Numbered from the stretch's first letter, positions 49,694-59,406 are shown. The stretch: 64,000 nucleotides of DNA from Algirhabdus cladophorae (GCF_044772865.1 NZ_CP173029.1:868001-932000); one strand, 5' to 3'. Notes: generated from the sequence alone by a model not told the origin. Program-made: numbers and translations.

Positions 49694-51409
49694 ATGACCC
49701 AAGACATGCGCCACCGTTTCCTTATGCTAAGTTTCGGCGCATTGGCGGGATTGGCGTTTTATCTTTTGTTTGAATGGTTGCCGGATGTTGTCCCCCATCA
49801 AGCCAGCTATTTGGTTCTGACCACTTGGGCGCTGGTGTTCGGGATTGCGGCGCTTGCCAATGCAGGGCCAGTGTCCCTGGCCCGCTCTGTGATCGGGGCA
49901 GGGGCCTTGGCCACGGTCATGAGCCTGCTGATGGTTTCGGTCTATGGGCGCTTTGGCGATTTGAACGCAATGTTTGATACGGGTCACCCGATTTTTGCAG
50001 CGATTGTAATTGGCTTTATTGCGTTACCCTTTCTGTCGGCCCTAGCGATGGCCCGGGGATCGTGGCGTGATTATGCCTTGCTGTTTAATCTGGCGTGGGG
50101 GGCTGTCACCCGTACGATTGCAGCCTGTGCTTTCACCGGTGTGTTTTGGGGATTACTGTTTCTTTCCAATGCGTTGCTTAAGCTTGTTGGGCTAGATGTC
50201 ATTCAGGATTTCATTGACACCGATGGTGTGCCTTGGGTCTTGTCCGGGGCAATCATGGGCATTGCCTTGGCACTTGTGTTTGAGTTGGAAGACTACATTT
50301 CGCCCAACCTGATCTTGCGGATGTTGCGATTGTTTTTGCCTATGGTGTTGCTAGTGGTGCTTGTCTTTTTGGTGGCCTTGCCGGTGCGCGGGTTGTCCAA
50401 TCTCTTTGGTCATTTGTCGGCAGCTATGATTTTGATGGGTATTGCGATTGTGGCGATTGGTTTGGTCAGTACGGCCTTGGGGCAAACGCAGACCGAAGGT
50501 GTCCAACAACGGGCAATGAAAGGAATGACCCAAGCCTTGGCGGTGGCCGGGGCCTGCGTTGCAGCTTTGGCGGTGTATGCGGTGGCTATTCGTGTTGGGC
50601 AATATGGCTGGACACCGGAACGTTTGGCCGCGTTAACGGTGGCGTGTGTGACCTTGGCTTATGGGATGGTCTATACGCTGGCGATTGCAGCACGTGGCGA
50701 TTGGGCGAGCCGAATTCGGCAGGCCAATATTCGATTGGCGTTGGTTGTGATGGCCACAATTGCGGTTTGGATGACTCCACTGTTAAATCCCCAAAAGATT
50801 GCAACCAACAGTCAGATTGCACGCTATCAAGTGGGCATCTTGCCATCGGAATTGCCGCTTTTTGAGATGCAGCGGGACTGGGGAATTGTTGGCCGGAATG
50901 GGCTAGAGCATTTGGCCGAATTGGCACAGGCGGCTGACGACACGGCAGTTTTGTCGGCTATTGAAAATGCCCGTGAGGCCAAAACCCGTTATGCTTTCAA
51001 ACAATTGCAGCTCAAGAACGAGAAACCTGCGATAAAGGCAGCTCTTAGTGAATTTCCACAAGGCTCTGGCGGTGCCGAGGCACTTTTGCAGGCGCTGCCG
51101 CGTTGGGAATTGGACATTTTGCACCGGGATTGCGTTTTACGCGATACTGCGAACTGCGTTTTGATCACAGGGGTGTTTCAGCCGGGTTTTACGGGTCTAG
51201 AACTGTTGCTGATCGTGCCCCAAGGACCAAAATCGGCGCGTCTGACGCGGTATAAGATAGCGGATGGAGTTGCAAACTCCTCGCGAGGAAATACTGTTAT
51301 GCTTGATCCAGACACTTTGACGGCGTTGCTTGAGGGGGAATTTAGGATCGCCCCCTCTTCGGCGAATGCCATCTGGGTCGGGGACACAGAAATAAATCCT
51401 TACAATTAG
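49694..51409 (+). CDS. DUF4153 polytopic membrane protein
   Basis: 571 residues. About ten to twelve hydrophobic helices occupy residues 1-370, followed by a soluble C-terminal domain of about 200 residues (LPLFEMQRDWGIVGRNGLEHLAEL ... ALPRWELDILHRDCVLRDTANCVLI). Layout and length fit DUF4153. Function unknown. The start is close to a TTAACG...CTTAAG element, and the following H-NOX-like gene is 62 bases downstream on the same strand. Confidence 0.82.
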   Translation: MTQDMRHRFLMLSFGALAGLAFYLLFEWLPDVVPHQASYLVLTTWALVFGIAALANAGPVSLARSVIGAGALATVMSLLMVSVYGRFGDLNAMFDTGHPIFAAIVIGFIALPFLSALAMARGSWRDYALLFNLAWGAVTRTIAACAFTGVFWGLLFLSNALLKLVGLDVIQDFIDTDGVPWVLSGAIMGIALALVFELEDYISPNLILRMLRLFLPMVLLVVLVFLVALPVRGLSNLFGHLSAAMILMGIAIVAIGLVSTALGQTQTEGVQQRAMKGMTQALAVAGACVAALAVYAVAIRVGQYGWTPERLAALTVACVTLAYGMVYTLAIAARGDWASRIRQANIRLALVVMATIAVWMTPLLNPQKIATNSQIARYQVGILPSELPLFEMQRDWGIVGRNGLEHLAELAQAADDTAVLSAIENAREAKTRYAFKQLQLKNEKPAIKAALSEFPQGSGGAEALLQALPRWELDILHRDCVLRDTANCVLITGVFQPGFTGLELLLIVPQGPKSARLTRYKIADGVANSSRGNTVMLDPDTLTALLEGEFRIAPSSANAIWVGDTEINPYN

Positions 51410-51471
51410 AACTGTTCGGAGTTTCTTAAGGCTCTATGGCCAGACTGTGCCTCAGCGCTTGGAGAAGCTTG

Positions 51472-52068
51472 ATGCATGGACTTATTAACAGATCTGTGGA
51501 GTGTTTTATTCGCGACACCTACGGCAAAGCGACGTGGTTAAACGCGTTGCACGACGCAAATGTGCCTCAAAAATCGTTTGAGGGGATGTTGCACTATGAT
51601 GACCATCTGACTGGTGATGTGATTTCCGCGACTGCCCAACTGCTTAAGCGCAGCGAAAGTGAGCTTTTGGAGGATCTGGGCATTTACCTTGTGTCGCATT
51701 CCAATACTCAGGCGCTACGCCGGCTTTTACGCTTTGGTGGTGTGAACTTTGTAGATTTCCTGCATTCTCTGGACGATTTACCCGGGCGCGCGCGTATGGC
51801 CGTGGCGGATCTGGACATGCCGGAACTGGAACTGCATCAAACCACGCGTGAGGATTTCAAGCTGTACGTTCGCAGCGATAAATTCTCGTTTGGACCAATC
51901 GTTTTGGGCGCATTGCGCGCCATGGCTGATGACTACGGCGCCTTGGTGGTGATGTCGGCGGATGGCGCAGGTTTACAAGGTGAATTAATATCGATTTCGG
52001 TCTTGTCGGACAGCTATACCGAGGGCCGCAGTTTCCAGCTTTCTCAACCGGTGGCAGCACACTCATGA
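51472..52068 (+). CDS. H-NOX-like (HNOB) protein with Pro in place of the haem-ligand His
   Basis: 198 residues from MHGLINRSVECFI, the H-NOX N-terminus; a start at 51436 would add 12 residues. The overall pattern (HYDDHLTGDVISATAQLL, LLEDLGIYLV, LLRFGG, FVDFLHSLDDLPGRA, FGPIVLGALRAMADDYG) follows haem-NO/O2-binding proteins. Where typical members have the proximal haem His (LDDLH), this one has Pro104; His98 lies six residues earlier. The Y-x-S-x-R haem-propionate motif is altered to YVRSDK. Overlaps by 4 bases with a diguanylate cyclase gene, its probable partner. Confidence 0.82.
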   Translation: MHGLINRSVECFIRDTYGKATWLNALHDANVPQKSFEGMLHYDDHLTGDVISATAQLLKRSESELLEDLGIYLVSHSNTQALRRLLRFGGVNFVDFLHSLDDLPGRARMAVADLDMPELELHQTTREDFKLYVRSDKFSFGPIVLGALRAMADDYGALVVMSADGAGLQGELISISVLSDSYTEGRSFQLSQPVAAHS

Positions 52069-53090
52069 CACTCAGTTTCCCTCACGCGACAGCCATGGAT
52101 CATTTGATGCCAATGCATGTGGTATTTGGCCCCACGGGCCATATCCAGCATTGCGGTCCAACGTTACAGAAATTGACTGCTGACGCGCCCATTCTGGGCG
52201 CGCGTTTGATGGAAGTGTTTGAAGTGTGCCGTCCCCGCAATGTCACTTCAATTGCGGATCTATTAGGCGCCACAGGGATGAAGCTGCATCTGCGGTTTCG
52301 AGATGGCAAAAATACAGAGTTCAAAGCGGTGGTGGCACCGAACGCTCAATCCGAAGGTGGTATTCTGAACCTCTCGTTTGGCATCGGTGTTGTTGAGGCC
52401 GTTGCAGATTACGAACTCACCAGCGCTGATTTTGCGCCCAATGATTTGGTGATCGAAATGCTGTATTTGGTAGAGGCAAAATCAGCGGCAATGGAAGAAT
52501 CGCGCAAGCTAAACCAACGCCTACAAAGCGCGCGGGTGATTGCCGAAAAAGAAGCGCAATCTGACGGGCTGACAGGATTGCTAAACCGTCGGGCGCTGGA
52601 TCAGGTTTTGGATCGCTTTTTGGACCTCGATTTACCCTTTACTATGATGCATCTGGATTTGGATTTCTTCAAAGCTGTGAATGATACCCTTGGTCATGCA
52701 GCGGGGGACTTTGTTCTTGGTCAGGTCGCGACAATTTTGAACGAAGAAACCCGTTCAGATGACATCGTTGCTCGAACCGGTGGTGATGAATTTGTGCTGT
52801 TACTGCGCAAATGTACGCCAGATGACAAGCTTGCTGAAATTGCCAAACGCATTATCCAAAGGCTGGAGGTGCCGTTGGATTTCAACGGCGCAGTGTGTAA
52901 CATTTCTGGCAGCATCGGAACCATCAAAACTGATTTCTACGCAGTACCCGTGGCCGAGCAAATGTTGGCGGATGCGGATGCAGCCCTCTATATGTCCAAG
53001 CGGCGCGGACGCGGCTGCCATACGGCGTTTCAAGATATTAAAAAATATGAGGCTGACACGCCCGAGCTGGACGTTTCTGCAAGCCGCTAG
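52065..53090 (+). CDS. Diguanylate cyclase with N-terminal HNOBA-like sensor domain
   Basis: 341 residues. The first about 120 residues (VVFGPTGHIQHCGPTLQKL ... RLMEVFEVCRPRNV) resemble the PAS-like H-NOX-associated domain of guanylate cyclases. A coiled linker (about 130-165) leads to a GGDEF domain with an intact RTGGDEFVLL active site and SDGLTGLLNRRALD start. The product is cyclic di-GMP. The pairing by ATGA overlap with the H-NOX-like gene suggests a gas- or redox-sensing c-di-GMP switch for attachment. Confidence 0.9.
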   Translation: MTLSFPHATAMDHLMPMHVVFGPTGHIQHCGPTLQKLTADAPILGARLMEVFEVCRPRNVTSIADLLGATGMKLHLRFRDGKNTEFKAVVAPNAQSEGGILNLSFGIGVVEAVADYELTSADFAPNDLVIEMLYLVEAKSAAMEESRKLNQRLQSARVIAEKEAQSDGLTGLLNRRALDQVLDRFLDLDLPFTMMHLDLDFFKAVNDTLGHAAGDFVLGQVATILNEETRSDDIVARTGGDEFVLLLRKCTPDDKLAEIAKRIIQRLEVPLDFNGAVCNISGSIGTIKTDFYAVPVAEQMLADADAALYMSKRRGRGCHTAFQDIKKYEADTPELDVSASR

Positions 53091-53231
53091 TCTGGGTGGA
53101 GACCGTAATTCCAGTCGACCGCTGTTGTAGCAAAGCCTGAGTCTATTGTGATCTGACGCTTTGCATCCGGCGCAGCATACCACGAGCCACCAAGTGGCCG
53201 TCTCACAACTCATTAAGCTGATTGGGAAAAG

Positions 53232-53306
53232 TGGTACTCCGTAGGGGAATCGAACCCCTCTTTTCAGGTTGAAAACCTGACGTCCTAACCGATAGACGAA
53301 CGGAGC
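53232..53306 (-). tRNA. tRNA-Glu (anticodon TTC)
   Basis: 75 nt on the minus strand. Acceptor GCTCCGT / ACGGAGT with a G-T first pair, anticodon loop TTTTCAA with anticodon TTC, T arm GAGGGGTTCGATTCCCCT, encoded CCA. Confidence 0.96.
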
Positions 53307-53393
53307 ATCCTGTGCGTGAGCCGTATTTAGGGAAACTCGTGCACAAGGGCAAGAGGGTTTTTGCGAAACTTTGATAAGAAAATATGTCGCAGC

Positions 53394-55136
53394 CTAGGCG
53401 GCTGGCGCGGCATCTTCCAAACGCAGTTGTACCGTTTGTCGCCCGCCCCAAGTGTTAACATCCAAACGTCCTGCCAGATGGTACCGCGCACCTCGGCCTG
53501 CGCTTAATTCGGGGCCCAGGGGCCCATCAAATGCACCAAAGCAAATCGCATCGCATTTGGCCCCCAACCCATCGCCAAAACTGAGTTTTAGATGGCTTTC
53601 CCCAACTGGTTTGGCGAATGTGATCTGTGCATCGGGAAAGGCAAACCGTGGGGCAGGGGCGCCTGCGCCGAAGGGACCCGCTTGTTCCAGATGTTCCACC
53701 AATTCGACTGTGGCCGCACCCGGCATAAGGGTGCCGTCGAGTTTGAGATCTCGCGGCCCCAAATTGCCTGCACCCTGCATGTCCAAAAGTTCAGCCAAAC
53801 GGGCCATGGCAGCCGGGATTTTGTCTGGGGCCACGGTGAGGCCGGCCGCCATTTTATGCCCGCCGCCCTTGATCAGCAGGTCTTCTGAGGCCAGCCGTTG
53901 TATCGCTGCCCCCAGATCGATGCCGCTTACGGAACGCCCGGATCCTTTGCCAACACCGTCTTGGACGCCAATCACGATGGAAGGGCGATTGCTGATTTCC
54001 TTGAGGCGCGAGGCCACGATGCCAACGACACCGGGATGCCAGCCGTCGCCCGCGGCCCAAACCAAGGGCGCATCAAGGCCACGATCCGCGGCTTGATCTA
54101 GAGCAGATGCCCGCACGGCGGCCTCAACATCGCGGCGTTGGGTGTTCAGAACATCCAGCCGTTCAGCGAGGGCGGCGGCCTCATTTGGATCATCCGTGGC
54201 CAGCAGGCGCGCGCCCAGGTCCGCGGCCCCAATGCGCCCGCCTGCATTGACGCGTGGGCCTAGAACAAAGCCAAGGTGATAGCTTGTCGGGGCTGTGTCC
54301 AATCTGGCCACGTCGGAAAGGGCCACCAAACCTGCGCGCTTGCGGCCCGCCATGACCTTGAGGCCCTGACGCACCAGTGCGCGATTCACGCCAATCAGCG
54401 GGGCCACGTCTGCGACCGTCGCCAAGGCGACCAAATCCAGCATTGCCAGCAGATCAGGCCCTTTTTGACCTGCCTCGCGCAGTTGTCTGTTCACCTCGAC
54501 CAACATCAAAAACACCACGGAGGCCGCACACAAATGCGCCAGATCGCCGGTTTCATCTTGTCTGTTTGGGTTCACCACGGCCAAAGCTGGCGGTAGGGTC
54601 TCGGCCCCCAAATGGTGATCCAGTACGATAACATCAGCCGCTGTTGCCGCGGCCAAAGCATCATGGGAGAGGGTCCCGCAATCCACGCAAATCACCAGAT
54701 CATGTTGTTGCGCAAGGTCGGCCATGGCCGTGGGGTTGGGGCCATAGCCTTCATCAATGCGGTCGGGAATATAAAGGGTACAGGGCAGCCCAAAACCGCG
54801 CAGCCATGTGATTAAAAGCGCGCTTGAAGATCCGCCATCCACGTCGTAATCGCCAAAAACTGCGATTTTCTGACGGTTTTGTGCGGCGGCCAGAAACCGT
54901 GTCGCTGCGGTTTGCATATCCCGGAGCGAGCGTGGGTCGGGCAGCAAATCGCGAATTGACGGTTCAAGAAACGCCAAAGCCTCGGCATCGTCGACCCCGC
55001 GCCGCACCAAAATACGCGCCAAAGCCAAGGGCAGGCCCGTGGTCTGGGCCAGCCGCTCGGACTTGCGGTCTTGCTCGGCAGAGGGACCCGTCCAGCACCG
55101 CCCTGTCAGCGAGGCCTCGACCCCTAAAAAACCCAT
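53394..55136 (-). CDS. recJ: Single-stranded-DNA-specific exonuclease RecJ
   Basis: 580 residues. DHH-family motifs are present: FGDYDVDGGSSSALL (DYDVDG), CVDCGT, and the name-giving DHH in VLDHHLG. Further motifs are LGPRVNAGGRIG and, in the DHHA1 domain, GGGHKMAAGLT. It degrades ssDNA 5' to 3' in recombination and mismatch repair. The start overlaps the glpX stop by one base, so the two genes are coupled. Confidence 0.94.
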   Translation of the reverse strand: MGFLGVEASLTGRCWTGPSAEQDRKSERLAQTTGLPLALARILVRRGVDDAEALAFLEPSIRDLLPDPRSLRDMQTAATRFLAAAQNRQKIAVFGDYDVDGGSSSALLITWLRGFGLPCTLYIPDRIDEGYGPNPTAMADLAQQHDLVICVDCGTLSHDALAAATAADVIVLDHHLGAETLPPALAVVNPNRQDETGDLAHLCAASVVFLMLVEVNRQLREAGQKGPDLLAMLDLVALATVADVAPLIGVNRALVRQGLKVMAGRKRAGLVALSDVARLDTAPTSYHLGFVLGPRVNAGGRIGAADLGARLLATDDPNEAAALAERLDVLNTQRRDVEAAVRASALDQAADRGLDAPLVWAAGDGWHPGVVGIVASRLKEISNRPSIVIGVQDGVGKGSGRSVSGIDLGAAIQRLASEDLLIKGGGHKMAAGLTVAPDKIPAAMARLAELLDMQGAGNLGPRDLKLDGTLMPGAATVELVEHLEQAGPFGAGAPAPRFAFPDAQITFAKPVGESHLKLSFGDGLGAKCDAICFGAFDGPLGPELSAGRGARYHLAGRLDVNTWGGRQTVQLRLEDAAPAA

Positions 55137-56098
55137 TAGTTGGTGGGGTTGCGGTAATTCATGCGCCGGACGGAGCCGGTTTTGGACCGCATCAGAATGG
55201 TTTCGGTGGTCAAATAACCCACTTCACGTCGGACGCCAGGCAAGATCGAACCATCTGTCACGCCAGTGGCTGCGAAAATCACGTCTTCTGTAACCATTTC
55301 GTCGCGTGCGTAGATCTTGTCGAAATCGGTGATGCCGGCTTTGGTTGCGCGGCCACGTTCGTCGTCATTGCGGAAGGTCAGGCGCCCCCACATCTGACCG
55401 CCCATGCATTTCAGCGCGGCTGCAGCCAAAACGCCCTCGGGTGCACCACCCGATCCCATATACATGTCGATGCCGGTTTGGGCCGCTTCGGCGCAGTGCA
55501 TCACGCCTGCCACGTCGCCATCTGTGATCAATCGAATGGCTGCTCCGGTGCTGCGGATCTCTTCGATCATCGCCTCATGGCGGGGACGCTCGAGCACGCA
55601 AACTGTGATATCGCTGGGCAAGCATCCTTTGGCCGAGGCCAGTGCCGAGACCCGTGTCGCCGGCGGCATATCCAGCGAGACGATGTTTTCTGGGTAGCCC
55701 GGGCCAATTGCCAGCTTGTCCATATAAACATCCGGCGCGTGCAGCATCGATCCGCGTGGTCCCATGGCGATCACTGTCAGCGCGTTTGGCATGTCTTTTG
55801 CAGTCAGAGTTGTGCCCTCGAGAGGATCCAAAGCGATGTCTACACCCGGGCCTTTACCGGTGCCGACCTCTTCGCCGATAAACAGCATTGGCGCTTCGTC
55901 GCGTTCGCCTTCACCAATGACCACCACGCCTGCGATATCAAGCTTGTTCAACTGATCGCGCATGGCGTTTACGGCGGCTTGGTCGGCCGCCTTTTCGTCG
56001 CCGCGTCCGACGAGTTTAGCAGAGGCCATGGCGGCTGCTTCGGACACGCGGGCCAATCCCAAAGACAACATACGGTCGTTAAAATCAGTTTTGCTCAT
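55136..56098 (-). CDS. glpX: Class II fructose-1,6-bisphosphatase
   Basis: 320 residues of the GlpX fold (MSKTDFNDRMLSLGLARVSEAAAMASA; VVIGEGERDEAPMLFIGEEVG; DIALDPLEGTTLTA with metal-binding Asp/Glu; GSGGAPEGVLAAAALK). It converts fructose 1,6-bisphosphate to fructose 6-phosphate in gluconeogenesis. The gene order hom-glpX-recJ on one strand is a familiar alphaproteobacterial arrangement. Confidence 0.94.
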   Translation of the reverse strand: MSKTDFNDRMLSLGLARVSEAAAMASAKLVGRGDEKAADQAAVNAMRDQLNKLDIAGVVVIGEGERDEAPMLFIGEEVGTGKGPGVDIALDPLEGTTLTAKDMPNALTVIAMGPRGSMLHAPDVYMDKLAIGPGYPENIVSLDMPPATRVSALASAKGCLPSDITVCVLERPRHEAMIEEIRSTGAAIRLITDGDVAGVMHCAEAAQTGIDMYMGSGGAPEGVLAAAALKCMGGQMWGRLTFRNDDERGRATKAGITDFDKIYARDEMVTEDVIFAATGVTDGSILPGVRREVGYLTTETILMRSKTGSVRRMNYRNPTN

Positions 56099-56130
56099 CA
56101 GATATCCAATTCAGTTTTTGGGTAAGACAC

Positions 56131-57423
56131 TTAAATTTCTTCGATGCGCAGGGCGACGGGATCACCGGAAATCACATCGATTTTGGCAAGGCCAGCACGG
56201 GCCTGATCAAGGGCGGCGCGCGTGGTTTTATGGGTGACGATCAAAACCGGTGCATCGGTATCATCATGGCCGTATTGACGCATGCGATCGATGGAGACGC
56301 CTGCCTCGCCCAAAACGGCGGCGACTTTGGCCAATGCGCCGGGTTTGTCTTGTAACGTCAGTCGCAAGTAATAGGGCGCAGGGGTTACGGCTTGGGCTGG
56401 CTTTGCGTCGACCAGACTTTGTGCGGGCTGGCCAAAGGTGCTGATGCGTGTGCCCCGCGCGATGTCGATAATGTCCGACAAGACCGCGCTGGCGGTTGGG
56501 CCTTCGCCTGCACCTGCGCCGCGCAACACAACTTGGCCGACTTGATCGCCTTCGAGCACCACCATGTTCGTGCCACCGTCCAACTGACCCAGCGGCGAGG
56601 TTTCCGGCACCAAACACGGTGTCATGCGTTGTTCCAAGCCGCGCCCGGTCATTTGCGCCACGCCGAGCAGCTTGATCTTATAGCCCATGTCAGCGGCTTG
56701 ATGGATGTCTTCGATGCTGATTTGGCCGATGCCTTCCAACTCAACTGCGTCGAAGGAGACTTTGGTGCCAAAGCCAATAGAGGCCAACAGCGCCAGTTTA
56801 TGGCCAGCGTCAATGCCGCCCACGTCCAAATTGGGGTCCGCTTCGAGATAGCCTAATTGATTGGCCTCCTCAAATACGGTGTCGTAGGGCAGGCCTGCGC
56901 TTTGCATGCGGGTCAGAATATAATTACAGGTGCCGTTCATCACGCCCATGATGCGCGTGATCTCATTCCCGGCAAGGCCCTCGGTCAGGGCTTTGACCAC
57001 GGGAATGCCGCCTGCCACTGCGGCCTCAAACCGCAAGACGCGACCATCTGCTTCGGCCTGTTCTGCAAGGGCCTGACCGTGATGGGCCAAAAGGGCTTTG
57101 TTGGCGGTGACCACGTCCTTGCCAGCGGCCAAGGCGGCCTCGGTGCTGGCCTTGGCAGGGCCATCCGAGCCGCCCATCAATTCGACATAGACATCGACAT
57201 CGTCGCGGGTCGCCAGTTTTACCGGATCATCCTCCCACGCGTAGTCAGTAAGGTTAACACCGCGATCTTTGGTTTTTGATCGCGCAGACACCGCAGTGAT
57301 GCTGATCTTGCAGCCCGTGCGCGCCTCAAGAAGGGCGGCTTGTTTGCGGATAATTTTGACCACGCCGACGCCAACGGTCCCAAGCCCAGCCACACCAAGA
57401 CGCAAATGAGTAGGGGTGGTCAT
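56131..57423 (-). CDS. hom: Homoserine dehydrogenase with C-terminal ACT domain
   Basis: 430 residues. NAD(P)-binding N-terminus (LRLGVAGLGTVGVGVVKI), catalytic domain with GVMNGTCNYILTRM and DVGGIDAGHKLALLASI (catalytic Asp/Lys), and a C-terminal ACT domain (YYLRLTLQDKPGALAKVAAVLGE) for threonine feedback. It reduces aspartate semialdehyde to homoserine on the way to threonine and methionine. No fused aspartokinase. Confidence 0.95.
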   Translation of the reverse strand: MTTPTHLRLGVAGLGTVGVGVVKIIRKQAALLEARTGCKISITAVSARSKTKDRGVNLTDYAWEDDPVKLATRDDVDVYVELMGGSDGPAKASTEAALAAGKDVVTANKALLAHHGQALAEQAEADGRVLRFEAAVAGGIPVVKALTEGLAGNEITRIMGVMNGTCNYILTRMQSAGLPYDTVFEEANQLGYLEADPNLDVGGIDAGHKLALLASIGFGTKVSFDAVELEGIGQISIEDIHQAADMGYKIKLLGVAQMTGRGLEQRMTPCLVPETSPLGQLDGGTNMVVLEGDQVGQVVLRGAGAGEGPTASAVLSDIIDIARGTRISTFGQPAQSLVDAKPAQAVTPAPYYLRLTLQDKPGALAKVAAVLGEAGVSIDRMRQYGHDDTDAPVLIVTHKTTRAALDQARAGLAKIDVISGDPVALRIEEI

Positions 57424-57510
57424 AATGCGGGCTCCGTCGCGGTTGATGGTGATTTCCTCCCCTGTTAGCCCGATGGGGCCAAGGCTGCAATCGTCTTTCA
57501 GATTGTGAGG

Positions 57511-57846
57511 CTATTGCGTCGCGACCTCAGGTGGAAACAGGGTCTCAATTTTTTCTGGCGCCTCAGCGATGGACTGGGCAAGGCGATCCCGTTCGCGGCG
57601 GGTGAGAACAGGGCCACGCAATCGGTCGGCTTTGGCCTGCAGGCGCTCTAGCCTGTCTTGCACAACTTTTGTCGTGTCAGGGGTGATGCTGACGGCATTG
57701 GCTGCAGTGGTGATATCTTTGAGCGGCACGAGGCTTGGAAAATCCTGCATTTGCTCTTGCTTGCTGACTGTTTCATCCAGCTCGGGAAACTGTGTGCAGC
57801 TGGCACAGGCCAGCATCAAACCAAAAAAGAGGGCGCGGATCAACAT
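57511..57846 (-). CDS. Small putative lipoprotein, unknown function
   Basis: 111 residues from MLIRALFFGLMLACASCTQFPEL. A short hydrophobic leader ends in two Cys, either of which could be lipidated, though neither fits the lipobox perfectly. The remainder is helical and charged (VVQDRLERLQAKADRLRGPVLTRRERDRLAQSI). It is divergent from the tetR gene at 57927 across 80 bases that include the TGAAC repeat, so it may be under the same regulator. An upstream start at 57891 would overlap the operator and bury the leader. Confidence 0.65.
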   Translation of the reverse strand: MLIRALFFGLMLACASCTQFPELDETVSKQEQMQDFPSLVPLKDITTAANAVSITPDTTKVVQDRLERLQAKADRLRGPVLTRRERDRLAQSIAEAPEKIETLFPPEVATQ

Positions 57847-57896
57847 AGGTCCTGCATAGCCTTGGGATTGGTGGAAGGGCAAGTATCCCATTGCGC

Positions 57897-57910
57897 TGAA
57901 CGTTTGTTCA
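57897..57910. promoter_or_regulatory. TetR-type operator between the lipoprotein and tetR genes
   Basis: TGAAC-GTTT-GTTCA, a perfect 5-bp inverted repeat with a 4-nt spacer, 16 bases before the tetR start. The same arms and spacer occur before ivd. Confidence 0.65.
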
Positions 57911-57926
57911 GTTCAGGGTACCCAGC

Positions 57927-58526
57927 ATGGCGCGTAAACAGGGTTCTCATTCGGATATCACCGGTCCAAAGGTGCAAGCGGCAGCGCTGCGGTTGTTTGC
58001 GCAACATGGGTTTGCTGCCGTGTCCATGCGCCAGATCGCGTCCGAAGTTGGGGTTCAAGCCGGGGCACTGTATAATTACACCCCGGATAAACAGACTTTG
58101 TTGTTCGAGCTGTTGCGCACCCATATGGAGGCTTTGTTGAAAGCATGGGACAGCATCGAGAGGCCCATTGATCCGCTGGCTGCGCTGAAATGTTTTACGG
58201 AATTTCACATCGCGTACCACAGCGACCGCCCCGATCAGGTGTTTATTTCCTACATGGAATTGCGCAATTTGAGTGCCGAAAACTTTGCGCAGATACAGGC
58301 TTTGCGGCGGGGTTATGAACAAATTCTCGAGGACATCCTGCATGCCGGACATGATTCCGGATTGATGAATGTTCCAGACATCCGTGTGACATCCATGGCG
58401 CTGATTGCGCTTTTGACAGGGCTGAACAATTGGTTTCGCGAAAGCGGGCGCCTTAGTCTGGCTGACATTCAGGGCCAATATTGGCTTATGGTGCGCGGGG
58501 CGGTTGCGGCGGTGGACCAGACGTAA
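57927..58526 (+). CDS. TetR-family transcriptional regulator
   Basis: 199 residues. N-terminal HTH (VQAAALRLFAQHGFAAVSMRQIASEVGVQAGALYNYTPDKQTLLFELL) with a C-terminal ligand domain of the TetR_C type (FHIAYHSDRPDQVFISYMELRNL). The adjacent TGAAC-N4-GTTCA site suggests autoregulation, and the identical architecture in front of ivd suggests it might regulate acyl-CoA or leucine catabolism. The 3' end overlaps the convergent glycosyltransferase gene by 41 bases. Confidence 0.9.
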   Translation: MARKQGSHSDITGPKVQAAALRLFAQHGFAAVSMRQIASEVGVQAGALYNYTPDKQTLLFELLRTHMEALLKAWDSIERPIDPLAALKCFTEFHIAYHSDRPDQVFISYMELRNLSAENFAQIQALRRGYEQILEDILHAGHDSGLMNVPDIRVTSMALIALLTGLNNWFRESGRLSLADIQGQYWLMVRGAVAAVDQT

Positions 58527-59406
58527 AGGCCGCTTCTATCTGTGCGTGCTGGGCGGCAGTCTTCAGGGCAAAGCGTTGCACAAATCTGGTTTTGAACCCC
58601 ACACGACCGCGTCGCGCGCCGAAATTTTCGCCATGATTGATCAAGTATAAAACTTGTGGTTCAGAGAACCGCTTCAGTCCTCGTCCAGCCAATTTGGCCA
58701 AGTAAGGGAACATGCGGTGTTCGTGCTGCAAGGTCGCTTTCAAAAAAGCAGCAAACGTCGGATCGAATTGGTCAAACCGGAAGGCCGCACAACTGCCGCA
58801 GAGCTTCCAAAAGGCTTTGCCCAAGAACTGTCGTTTGGCCAAGGCAGTGGTGCCATCTTGCATATCTTTGACCCAACCTTGTTCAACGAGATAGCCAAAA
58901 GGGGCGTGCTGCGTCAGCATGGTGGCTACTGCAGTCTTTGCCAGTAAATCATCTGCGTCGAAGCTCATCACATAGCCCGGTTCTGGCGTCTGTTGTCCGA
59001 GATGTTCAACAAGGGTCGTCAGCTTGTCCCATTTATCATTGCCTTCGTGGGACGGGGTAAAGGGCAACCATTGGATGCGTGGATCAATGGGTAGGTCAGG
59101 CTGGTCCTGACAACAGATCAAAGCTGTCCAATTGCCGTTTGTCTGATCCTGGAAACTGGTCAGGGTATCTTGCAAATGGGCCACAACAACATGCCAGTTG
59201 CCGACCTTCGCCTGACCTACAAGAGGGATCAAGAAAGTTACATGGGTCGGTTCAGATTTGGGGGCAGGTGTTTTGCGCAGGGCGAGGGCCGCTGCCTCGG
59301 ACGCCTGCAACCCTTTGCTTCGTTCCGCGACCTTGGGGCCAAAGAGGGCTGCGATGATCAGATTTCGGAAGCGTTGTGATTTTGGCGTGGCTGGGACTTG
59401 CGCCAT
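58486..59406 (-). CDS. GT-A-fold glycosyltransferase-like protein
   Basis: 306 residues. A family-2-like nucleotide-sugar fold is suggested by VTFLIPLVGQAKVGNWHVVVAHL, LTSFQDQTNGNWTALICCQD and the DxD-type metal motif SFDADD. The later part is helical and basic. Not a canonical processive GT2. No sugar-biosynthesis neighbours. Its start overlaps the end of the DUF2244 gene by one base. Confidence 0.72.
   Translation of the reverse strand: MAQVPATPKSQRFRNLIIAALFGPKVAERSKGLQASEAAALALRKTPAPKSEPTHVTFLIPLVGQAKVGNWHVVVAHLQDTLTSFQDQTNGNWTALICCQDQPDLPIDPRIQWLPFTPSHEGNDKWDKLTTLVEHLGQQTPEPGYVMSFDADDLLAKTAVATMLTQHAPFGYLVEQGWVKDMQDGTTALAKRQFLGKAFWKLCGSCAAFRFDQFDPTFAAFLKATLQHEHRMFPYLAKLAGRGLKRFSEPQVLYLINHGENFGARRGRVGFKTRFVQRFALKTAAQHAQIEAAFTSGPPPQPPRAP

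Noticed and set aside
54824..56125. Long open frame (433 codons) on the plus strand
   Set aside because: It lies antisense to recJ and glpX, both with full family motifs; the translated product is His/Cys/Arg-rich shadow sequence.
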